A stretch of 26,132 bases of DNA from FEN-1297 sp046706945 (GTDB lineage: Bacteria; Bacteroidota; Ignavibacteria; Ignavibacteriales; Ignavibacteriaceae), in contig JBJKOY010000269.1 in NCBI GenBank assembly GCA_046706945.1, positions 1 through 26,132 of the forward strand, in the 5' to 3' direction. The translations under genes and the position numbers were made by a program. Shown here in pieces: positions 17,001 to 22,933 of this stretch (position 1 is the stretch's first letter; the number at the start of each line of letters is the position of its first letter). A model generated the notes under the pieces. It had not been told where the DNA came from and did not search any database. It was given only the letters and a program-made list of their open reading frames with translations.

Positions 17001-17541
17001 TGAGGAAATTGTATCAGCCGAAAGATCTGTCCCTGAAGAAAAACAAGTTCCCGAACCCGAAGAAAAATCCGGAGAAGAATCCGGAAAGAAAGAACACACT
17101 GCGGCCTATGTCGGAGAACAGGTCAAGCCGTTGAGCAAATCCGTTGGCAGTGTGAACTTGAATTTGAATTCTTTAGCCTGCCTTTATATTGAAGATCAGG
17201 TCGATTCGCAGATCTTATTCAAAGTTCAAATGAAAGAACTAAACGACATAAAATTTGCCGTCAGTTTTGAGGAAGCCCTTCCGCTTCTGGACAGCAGCCA
17301 TTTTGATTTTATCGTCATGGATATAAACCTCCAAGGCGAATATAACGGTTTGGACGCTTTGAGGATCATTCATAAAATGCCGGGGTACGAGAATATTCCG
17401 ATCATAGCCGTTACTGCCTACGTTCTTCCGGGAGATAAGGAAAAGTTCATCGCCACCGGTTTTAACGATTTTATTTCCAAACCTATTTTCCGGGAAAAGA
17501 TGATCGACTCTCTTGAAAGGATCTTTTTAATGCAGATTTAA
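14068..17541 (+). CDS. Multi-PAS hybrid sensor with degenerate kinase core and C-terminal receiver
   Basis: The 1157-residue protein has no clear membrane segment and so is probably cytoplasmic. Five PAS-like units occupy about 1-115, 160-275, 285-400, 405-525 and 530-640. A charged repeat linker (VKEVIKEVVKEVIVEKPVP) leads to a HisKA-like segment with His687 in LFHEILTPINVILGF. The ATPase part keeps the fold pattern but lacks the N-box Asn (TLVGLLVKISAYI), has DNYSHV where DxGxG is expected, and only one Gly in the G2 region (DFGISKL). An acidic linker (about 905-1020) precedes a receiver with phospho-acceptor Asp1085 (VMDINLQG) and Lys in SKP. It likely senses a signal without autophosphorylating by itself. 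AAAGAG precedes ATG 14068, 20 bases after the NodB-like gene, so it is in the same operon. Confidence 0.85.
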   Translation: MDPKFKNILLAVNRCINYPFVVFDNEGKIVSYNNEAEALFDIESPGSNLFDKLSFESGKLLNDLIESSYENTVPDSENFNFILKDGSVFNSSIKVNTYKEENRLFVFLSVRLLENRIEVKGTAELKIELSDIRSVINNDDTLKTIGEIKSLYPFTFIGKEKILKSVDKLEEIFFIKDTDGNLVLVNNKMAAGLGLKPRQIEGKPAGTFIQPFIADFAGAIDKYISESVNCMVIEGIPVSGVASEEIYKTILIPLTDADMKVTAIIGIGQKLPEYEKTVEGKTAGYKTNIFMKLPYAVAAVDKNGKIEHYSQEFCKLSDIDSDKLKGEHYSRILPADISEKAGQFGESGSLSIKFESRYKTAGGDKHNAGYTVYLDKIIDDKNNYCGFSISLKEINIDQNFENIIKRRGRMFEILIQNNPEPMFIYDTENLRFIEVNDAALNLYGYRKDEFLQMDLTDLYTPEDIQTLLDSSSISAREGKFTGPFKHKKKDGSFIFVEISKIGFNYNDKNAHFNVIRDVTGQLELEKKNQLFRTAFENTGDLLFITDNVGIISFVNNPVKAVLGYRKEELNSTSFSALVRNEERGTLNSSVFQSHIKDTISVSMELKKDDGTYIESELTASPILDYKNEVESFCIIAKLPRESAKEPQETVKEVIKEVVKEVIVEKPVPIEANIPEGTNANFFSSLFHEILTPINVILGFVQEFTENSENLSPEQKEAAEIINQNRDRLLNTMNSVIEFSSIEKGDTEIKPEEVSITEVIDRLYNEYKEIVGLREVEFAYGKISSSLKFVTDKQKFQTLVGLLVKISAYINKEKKIYFSAYPYEQKSFVISIKDNYSHVSKYFMESLTGIFNTEDSTQIKDFGISKLTMRLARSLIELLDGRLEIFEQGPDKVDYAFIFPLNLEDVMEVRESGHMAEVSDESILPEEEIFQNEPSIQDVQTVAAEEEDFAVENGTGEIPCNTENTGPGTDFGVPASAEHEEIVSAERSVPEEKQVPEPEEKSGEESGKKEHTAAYVGEQVKPLSKSVGSVNLNLNSLACLYIEDQVDSQILFKVQMKELNDIKFAVSFEEALPLLDSSHFDFIVMDINLQGEYNGLDALRIIHKMPGYENIPIIAVTAYVLPGDKEKFIATGFNDFISKPIFREKMIDSLERIFLMQI

Positions 17542-17574
17542 CCGGTCCGTTCCCTGCCCCCGGCCTTTCTTTTT
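17542..17574 (+). terminator. Weak terminator candidate after the polysaccharide locus
   Basis: CCGG (17542-17545) can pair with CCGG (17560-17563) around a 14-base loop, followed by the T-rich CCTTTCTTTTTATTT. The four-pair stem is short, but the position directly after the sensor stop codon suits an operon end. Confidence 0.3.
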
Positions 17575-17596
17575 ATTTAGGTCTTTCCGCATTAAC

Positions 17597-17625
17597 TTGA
17601 CAAATTCGTTTATACTTTTTATTTT
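17597..17625 (+). promoter_or_regulatory. Candidate sigma-70 promoter of lexA
   Basis: A perfect -35 TTGACA (17597-17602), a 17-base spacer and a -10-like TATTTT (17620-17625, four of six matches) lie just upstream of the palindrome. The inferred start of transcription, near 17632, falls inside that palindrome, as expected for an autoregulated lexA. Confidence 0.45.
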
Positions 17626-17626
17626 G

Positions 17627-17642
17627 CCATACAAATGTATGG
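17627..17642. promoter_or_regulatory. Candidate LexA operator (SOS box)
   Basis: CCATACAAATGTATGG is a perfect 6-4-6 inverted repeat (CCATAC/GTATGG), the same half-site layout as the Gram-positive CGAAC-N4-GTTCG box but with different bases. It overlaps the expected transcription start of lexA, about 92 bases before its start codon. No second copy was seen before dinB. Confidence 0.5.
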
Positions 17643-17733
17643 TATAATAAAGCAGACGGAAGGTAATTTTAAAAAAAAATTACCGTTATACCGTAATAGT
17701 CTTAATTTCAGCTTAAAATACGAAGGGGGTAAA

Positions 17734-18357
17734 ATGTCGAGGGAAATAACGGAAATACAAAAAAGGATATTAAATTATATAATCGATCAAAGGTCGGAGA
17801 AAGGTATGCCCCCGACGCTCGCGGAAATAGCCGGCTATTTCGGTTACAGAAACCGCGCTACTGTCAGGCAGCATCTTGCGGCGCTCGAAAAGAAAGGATT
17901 TATAAAAAGGGATCCCCGGTTGTCGAGAGGCATACGGCTTACGCTTGAAGACAAGTTTTTCATTCCGCGCCCGGTCCTCGGCGAAGTAGCCGCGGGCAAT
18001 CCTCTTACGATTTATCCGGATGCGATCGATACCGTAGAACTTCCGACGATTGCCAGAATGCCTAAAGATTCATTCCTGCTCCGCGTAAAAGGCGACAGCC
18101 TTAAAGACGCGTATATTTTCGACGGCGATATTGTTATAGTGAATCCGAACCTTGAGCCGAAAAACGGGCAGATAGTTGTTGCGGTCCTGGTTGACGCCGC
18201 AGTAGTTAAGAAATTTTATAAGAAGAAGAACGAAGTAGAACTGGCTCCCGAAAACCCGGAATATAAATCCATCGTTATAGAAAAAAACTATCCGAGGTTT
18301 AAGATTATAGGAGTCGTTGTCGGTATGTACAGAAGTATGAATAAAAGGGCGGTATAA
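17734..18357 (+). CDS. lexA: LexA repressor (SOS regulator, S24 self-cleaving)
   Basis: From ATG 17734 the protein has 207 residues, normal for LexA, with a Shine-Dalgarno AAGGGGG four bases upstream. The frame is open to ATG 17635, but that start lies within the candidate operator and adds a 33-residue extension foreign to the family. Residues 1-65 form the winged helix (EIQKRILNYIIDQRSEKGMPPTLAEIAGYFGY...TVRQHLAALEKKGFI). The cleavage site is Ala87-Gly88 (VAAGNP) and the catalytic pair is Ser122 (VKGDSLKD) and Lys159 (AVVKKF), so RecA-stimulated autocleavage should work. It would repress DNA-damage genes, possibly including its own. The TonB receptor starts 40 bases downstream. Confidence 0.95.
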   Translation: MSREITEIQKRILNYIIDQRSEKGMPPTLAEIAGYFGYRNRATVRQHLAALEKKGFIKRDPRLSRGIRLTLEDKFFIPRPVLGEVAAGNPLTIYPDAIDTVELPTIARMPKDSFLLRVKGDSLKDAYIFDGDIVIVNPNLEPKNGQIVVAVLVDAAVVKKFYKKKNEVELAPENPEYKSIVIEKNYPRFKIIGVVVGMYRSMNKRAV

Positions 18358-18397
18358 ATTCTTTTACTTTAAATCATTATATAAGGAGGCAATAAAT

Positions 18398-20278
18398 TTG
18401 ACGAATCCTGGTTTTAACGATATCGACACGGGGATTTTTGTTTTCGGAAAATACGTCCGCTGCGGATTATTTGCGGCATTAGCCGCCGTTTTTATGTCCG
18501 CGTCTAGGCTTAAGGCCCAGAATATTCCGAAATATAATCTGAAAGATGTGGTTGTTACCGCCAGCAGAACGCCGCTTTCATTTTCGGATCTTACGAGAAA
18601 CGTAATCGTAATCGGCCCTGAGGAGATAAAAAACGCTCCCGTGAACAGCATCCAGGGACTGTTAAAATATGCATTGGGAGTTGGGCTTGAGGAAAGAGGC
18701 GTGGACGGAGTTCAAAGCGACGTGACGATTAGAGGAGGGAGTTTCGAAGAAACGCTTATAATGGTAGACGGGGTGAGCATAAATGATCCGCAAACGGGGC
18801 ATCATAATTTAAATCTCCCCGTGCCCCTGGACGACGTGGAAAGAATCGAAATACTGAAAGGACCGGGATCGAGCATATACGGGGCGGACGCGTTCAGCGG
18901 TGTTATTAACATCATTACTAAAAAGGGATACGGTAAATCTTTATCCCTGCAGACCGAAGGAGGACAAAACGGATATTACAGCGGTTCCGCGTACGGGGCT
19001 TATTCAGTCGGCAACTGGAACAATCATATAGCGTTGTCGAAACAAAAATCCGACGGATATACGCACAATACCGATTTCGATATAGTTAATTTTTCTTACG
19101 GCACTTCGCTTAACACGGATCTGGGGGCGATGAATTTATTCTTCGGGTACAACGATAAAAAATTCGGGGCCAACAGCTTTTACTCGACGCTATTTCCTAA
19201 TCAATGGGAGCATACGACTACAAAACTTTTAAGCTTAAGCGGTGATTTGGGAAATTCGAATATTATCATTACTCCCAAAGCATTCTGGCGGCGCAACGAC
19301 GATAATTACCTGCTTGATTATGTAAACCCGTCGTTTTATCATAATATCCATCAGACCAACGTATACGGGGCCCAGTTGCAGGCTTCAGTCATATCCGGTA
19401 TCGGTACGACTTCGCTCGGCGGGGAATATACGACTGATAAAATCAAAAGCAACAACCTCGGCAATCATTCGCGCGACAGGAAAGGTGTTTTTGCGGAACA
19501 GAAATTCTCGCCGCTTGCAAACTTTACGGTTATTGCGAATGCATTTGCTTACGATTATTCAACGATCGGCTGGAAGTTTTGGCCGGGCATCGATATGGCT
19601 TACAACATAACGCCTGATCTCCGTCTGTTCGGCTCTGTCGGCAAGGCATTCCGGATACCGACGTACACGGAGCTTTATTATTCGTCGCCTGCAAGCGTCG
19701 GCAATCCCGATTTAAAGTACGAAGAAACTCTCAATTATGAAATCGGTATGAATCTGAGTAAAGCCGCATATAATCTTAAGGTCAGCCTGTTCAGGAAAGA
19801 AGGAAAAAACCTTATCGATTGGGTGAGGAGCAGCGAATCGCAGCCGTGGACGGCAAGGAATATAGCCGCATTGAATACAAACGGATTTGAAATTGATTTC
19901 GCGCTTAGAACCGACGGTATCGCTAAAGGTTTTCCGGTAAACAGAATTAATATAGGTTATACATATTTAAGTTCGAATAAAAATACCGAACAATTCCAGT
20001 CACAGTATTTGCTTGACTATATGAGGCACCAGTTACTGGCGGAAGTAGACAATTCCTGGTGGCTGGGTATTAGGCAGAACTGGGAAATACGCTACGAGAA
20101 CAGGGTTAATTTCGAAGACTATTTTATTGTGGATACCCAGCTTTATAAAAATTTCGAAGACTTTAAAATCTTTATCAAAGCGACGAATCTTTTTAATAAA
20201 CCATTTTCGGAAATAAGCGGCGTCCCTATGCCGGGAAGATGGATAACAACGGGAGTTAAATTCAATGTCGGAAATTGA
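18398..20278 (+). CDS. TonB-dependent outer-membrane receptor (BtuB-like)
   Basis: The 626-residue protein starts at TTG 18398, well supported by AAGGAGG eight bases upstream. A signal peptide runs to about Ala40 (CGLFAALAAVFMSASRLKA). A TonB-box-like KDVVVTASRTP follows at 49-59, then the plug domain (IQGLLKYALGVGLEERG, VTIRGGSFEETLIMVDGVSIND, VERIEILKGPGSSIYGADAFSGVINIITKKG). From about residue 180 the sequence is a 22-strand-type barrel with the PTYTELYY...GNPDLKYEETLNYEIG signature and a C-terminal VKFNVGN. Size and motifs fit the BtuB/vitamin B12 receptor group, but there is no room for a cobalamin riboswitch in the 40 bases after lexA, so the ligand is open. Its 3' end overlaps the DUF72 gene by 14 bases. 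Confidence 0.9.
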   Translation: MTNPGFNDIDTGIFVFGKYVRCGLFAALAAVFMSASRLKAQNIPKYNLKDVVVTASRTPLSFSDLTRNVIVIGPEEIKNAPVNSIQGLLKYALGVGLEERGVDGVQSDVTIRGGSFEETLIMVDGVSINDPQTGHHNLNLPVPLDDVERIEILKGPGSSIYGADAFSGVINIITKKGYGKSLSLQTEGGQNGYYSGSAYGAYSVGNWNNHIALSKQKSDGYTHNTDFDIVNFSYGTSLNTDLGAMNLFFGYNDKKFGANSFYSTLFPNQWEHTTTKLLSLSGDLGNSNIIITPKAFWRRNDDNYLLDYVNPSFYHNIHQTNVYGAQLQASVISGIGTTSLGGEYTTDKIKSNNLGNHSRDRKGVFAEQKFSPLANFTVIANAFAYDYSTIGWKFWPGIDMAYNITPDLRLFGSVGKAFRIPTYTELYYSSPASVGNPDLKYEETLNYEIGMNLSKAAYNLKVSLFRKEGKNLIDWVRSSESQPWTARNIAALNTNGFEIDFALRTDGIAKGFPVNRINIGYTYLSSNKNTEQFQSQYLLDYMRHQLLAEVDNSWWLGIRQNWEIRYENRVNFEDYFIVDTQLYKNFEDFKIFIKATNLFNKPFSEISGVPMPGRWITTGVKFNVGN

Positions 20279-21212
20279 CATAAAGGGAAACAACGCAAGT
20301 CCCTTAAAATGTACTGAGTTTTTCATCGGCACCGCCGGATGGTCGTACAAGGACTGGGTGCCTGCTTTTTATCCCAAAACACAAACCGGGGGATTCGACT
20401 GGTTAAGTTTTTACGCGCATTATTTTAACTGCGTGGAGGTTAATTCAACGTATTATGCGTACTTGAGTCCGAGGGTAGTAGAGGGCTGGATAAGCAAGGT
20501 ATCGGACTCCGACGGCTTCATATTTACGGTTAAACTTCACCAGGATTTTACTCATAAAAAGAATTTCGACAAGCAAAAGATAAACGCAGTATGTTATAAT
20601 CTCGATATGCTGGATAGGTCAGGAAAGCTTGGCGGGCTCCTCGTTCAGTTCCCGTATTCGTTTGCTTATAACGAAGTAACGGCGGATTACGTACGCCGTT
20701 TAAGGGATATATTTCAAAAATATAATTTATTTACGGAAGTACGCCACTCATCCTGGAATAATGATAATGCGGCGGAAATATTCGCCGGATTGAATATGAC
20801 TTTTTGTACAATAGATCAGCCGCAGGTGGGCAGTGCGATACAGTTTAACCCGGTAATTACGAACGGCAAGGCATATCTTCGTTTTCACGGCAGGAATGCG
20901 GACGCGTGGATGAAATCTATTAATAGCTTCGGCATGAAACAATCTTACGACGAACAGAACGAACGCTATAAATATCTTTACTCTCCAGGCGAGCTTGTCG
21001 AGATAGAACAAAAGATAAGGTCGGTATGCGAAAGAGCGAAAGAGATTTACGTTATAATGAACAACCATCCGCAGGGTGAAGCGGTGGCAAATGCCTTTGA
21101 GCTGATTCATCTGCTGGAAGAAAAAGCAAAAGTAGATATGCCCGATACGATTCTGAAGGCTTTCCCCAGGCTGGGGAAGTTCAATAGCACGCAGATGACG
21201 CTGAATAAATAG
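20265..21212 (+). CDS. DUF72 (YecE-like) family protein
   Basis: The 315-residue protein belongs to the DUF72 TIM-barrel family. Signature segments are FIGTAGWSYKDWVPAFYP, the NCVEVNSTYYAYLS strand, GFIFTVKLHQDFTH, GGLLVQFPYSFAYN, LFTEVRHSSWN, TFCTIDQPQ, AYLRFHGRN and the late IYVIMNNHPQGEAVANA, all conserved across the family. The biochemical function is unsettled, so none is assigned. ATG 20265 lies inside the 3' end of the TonB receptor gene (14-base overlap) with GGGAG upstream, indicating translational coupling. DUF72 genes are commonly found near DNA-repair or nuclease genes; here dinB follows 183 bases later, which is suggestive only. Confidence 0.9.
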   Translation: MSEIDIKGNNASPLKCTEFFIGTAGWSYKDWVPAFYPKTQTGGFDWLSFYAHYFNCVEVNSTYYAYLSPRVVEGWISKVSDSDGFIFTVKLHQDFTHKKNFDKQKINAVCYNLDMLDRSGKLGGLLVQFPYSFAYNEVTADYVRRLRDIFQKYNLFTEVRHSSWNNDNAAEIFAGLNMTFCTIDQPQVGSAIQFNPVITNGKAYLRFHGRNADAWMKSINSFGMKQSYDEQNERYKYLYSPGELVEIEQKIRSVCERAKEIYVIMNNHPQGEAVANAFELIHLLEEKAKVDMPDTILKAFPRLGKFNSTQMTLNK

Positions 21213-21216
21213 CAGT

Positions 21217-21280
21217 CATGGTTCGACCCTGCCTGCCCTGCCTACCGGCAGGCAGGCCGCAGGCAAGTCCGCTCACCATG
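21217..21280. repeat. GC-rich nested palindrome between DUF72 and dinB
   Basis: Three nested arms are present: CATGGT (21217-21222) with ACCATG (21275-21280), TGCCTGC (21230-21236) with GCAGGCA (21259-21265), and CCTGCCT (21237-21243) with AGGCAGG (21250-21256) around ACCGGC. No T-tract follows. It is far richer in GC than its surroundings, which suggests an inserted palindromic repeat unit or a strong structured RNA element. Confidence 0.6.
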
Positions 21281-21300
21281 TCAAAAATTTAATACGATAA

Positions 21301-21332
21301 ATAAAACAATAAAACAATAAAGCATTAAAACA
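21301..21332 (+). repeat. Tandem AT-rich octamers in the dinB leader
   Basis: Four near-identical 8-base units lie in tandem: ATAAAACA, ATAAAACA, ATAAAGCA, TTAAAACA. Bases 21309-21326 are identical to 5823-5840. This could be simple slippage in AT-rich DNA or a curved promoter-proximal element. Confidence 0.45.
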
Positions 21333-21395
21333 ACTTACATTGATCTGTATAAATCAAAAGTATCCGCGTCATCGGCGTACTAATGAGGCTATTTT

Positions 21396-22550
21396 ATGCG
21401 TACAATATTTCATCTGGACCTGGATGCGTTTTTCGTTTCCGTGGAGAGGATATTCGATCCCTCGCTGGAAGGTAAGCCCGTTATAGTGGGAGGCGATCCG
21501 CACGGGAGGGGAGTGGTTGCGGCGTGCTCTTACGAGGCGAGGAAATACGGCCTGCATTCGGCCATGCCTATCAGGACCGCCTATAAATTATGTCCGCACG
21601 GCATCTACCTTCACGGGCACTTTCATGAATATTCCCTTTATTCAAAAGCGGTAAAGAACATACTTTCCTCTTATGCCCCGGTCATCGAGCAGGCCTCGGT
21701 TGACGAATTTTATATGGATTTTACGGGATGCGGGAAACTGTACGGCTCAATGTTTGCTTTCGCGTCGCGGCTGCAGCAGGAAATATGGGAAAAGCTGTCT
21801 TTGCCTTGTTCCATCGGGATCGGCAGCAATAAAACGATTGCAAAGATCGGTTCGGATTGCCTGAAGCCGAAAGGTATTACGTATATAATACCCGGTATGG
21901 AAAAAGAATTCCTTTCTCCTATGCCGGCGGAAACAATTCCCGGGGTAGGAAAGGTTACGCAGAGCGAACTTAACGGCAAAGGCATTTATACTATAGGCGA
22001 TATTACGAAGCTTCCGGCCGATTATTTCTCCGCCGCTTTCGGGAAATACGGCGTTGATCTATGGCGGAAAGCCAACGGCGAAGGAAGGGAATATCTTACG
22101 ACGGAGTACGAACAGAAAAGCATATCGAAAGAAACTACGTTTGACCGGGACGTGGTAAGCAACGAAATAATAGAAAGCACCCTGTTCGAATTAACCGGGA
22201 AGGTATGCCAGACAATGCGCGACAATAACTGGCAGGCTTCCACAATTACTCTTAAGTTCAGGTATTCGGATTTTCAAACGGTAACACGTTCGAAAACCAT
22301 AAAACATCCCGCGGATGACGACAGGATAATCTATGATGTAATTATCGAGCTTCTGAGGAAGGCTCATACAAGGCGCGTCGCGGTAAGGCTTGTGGGTGTC
22401 GGACTGACGAAATTCAACGGATTCTGCGAACAGGAGATATTGTTCGAAGATACCGATTACAAAAGGAAAAAACTTCTCCGGGCGGTAAACCTGATAAGAG
22501 GTAAATATAATTATAAAATAATTGCCGTAGGCGTAAAAGGGATATTATAA
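21396..22550 (+). CDS. dinB: DNA polymerase IV (Y-family translesion polymerase)
   Basis: This 384-residue protein carries the Y-family catalytic carboxylates in HLDLDAFFVSVE (Asp8) and ASVDEFYMDFTG (Asp-Glu pair), and the DNA-contacting motifs SYEARKYGLHSAMP, CSIGIGSNKTIAKIGSDCLKPKG and IPGVGKVT (HhH). A little-finger domain follows. QEILFED near the C-terminus matches the QxxLF sliding-clamp binding motif. It performs error-prone bypass of damaged template bases. ATG 21396 has GAGG nine bases upstream. It is co-oriented with lexA, TonB receptor and DUF72 genes. The lexA palindrome is not repeated upstream, so SOS control is not shown. Its end converges on the HIT gene, 33 bases away. Confidence 0.95.
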   Translation: MRTIFHLDLDAFFVSVERIFDPSLEGKPVIVGGDPHGRGVVAACSYEARKYGLHSAMPIRTAYKLCPHGIYLHGHFHEYSLYSKAVKNILSSYAPVIEQASVDEFYMDFTGCGKLYGSMFAFASRLQQEIWEKLSLPCSIGIGSNKTIAKIGSDCLKPKGITYIIPGMEKEFLSPMPAETIPGVGKVTQSELNGKGIYTIGDITKLPADYFSAAFGKYGVDLWRKANGEGREYLTTEYEQKSISKETTFDRDVVSNEIIESTLFELTGKVCQTMRDNNWQASTITLKFRYSDFQTVTRSKTIKHPADDDRIIYDVIIELLRKAHTRRVAVRLVGVGLTKFNGFCEQEILFEDTDYKRKKLLRAVNLIRGKYNYKIIAVGVKGIL

Positions 22551-22583
22551 CGAAAATTTCTCGTAAAAAGGATTTAAATGCTC

Positions 22584-22931
22584 TCAACCGGGAGGCCATT
22601 TCATCTGTCTACCTCCCAGCAGGTGCATATGCAAATGATAAACTTCCTGTCCGCCTTTCGGTCCGCAATTTAAAACGATCCGGTATCCGTCCTCCGATAT
22701 CTTCATCTGCTTTGCAAGCATATTTGCAGTATCAATCATTTCGCCAAGGAGCTGCGCATGCTCGCTGCCTTTTAAGTCGGAAACTTTCGGGATTTCTATT
22801 TTGGGAATTATCAGGATATGAACGGGCGCCTGCGGATTAATGTCTTTGAACGCAAGCAGGGTATCTGACTCAAAAACTATATCGGCGGGAATTTCTTTTC
22901 TGATTATCTTCGAAAATATTGTATCTCCCAT
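22584..22931 (-). CDS. HIT-family (histidine triad) nucleotide-binding protein
   Basis: A 115-residue protein of the HINT/HIT branch begins MGDTIFSKIIRKEIPADIVFESD and ends with the triad HLHMHLLGGRQM (HxHxHxx), preceded by NCGPKGGQEVYH. Members hydrolyse AMP-lysine or other nucleoside phosphoramidates and adenylated intermediates. The frame is open to a TTG at 22937, but ATG 22931 has AAGGAAG seven bases upstream and gives the normal N-terminus. The start overlaps the end of the NtrC-type regulator region (stop at 22936-22934), so it is the last gene of that minus-strand operon. Given the adenylating enzymes elsewhere in the window, hydrolysis of stray acyl-AMP is possible but only speculation. 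Confidence 0.93.
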   Translation of the reverse strand: MGDTIFSKIIRKEIPADIVFESDTLLAFKDINPQAPVHILIIPKIEIPKVSDLKGSEHAQLLGEMIDTANMLAKQMKISEDGYRIVLNCGPKGGQEVYHLHMHLLGGRQMKWPPG

Positions 22932-22933
22932 AT

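Noticed and set aside
17635..17733. N-terminal extension of LexA from ATG 17635
   Set aside because: That ATG lies in the candidate operator, and the extension is not LexA-like; ATG 17734 has AAGGGGG and gives the normal length.
18358..18397. Cobalamin riboswitch before the BtuB-like gene
   Set aside because: Only 40 bases separate the genes, with a plain Shine-Dalgarno; far too short for that riboswitch.
21336..21349. LexA box before dinB (TACA-N6-TGTA)
   Set aside because: The spacing and flanks differ from the lexA palindrome (TACA-N2-TGTA within CCATAC-N4-GTATGG).
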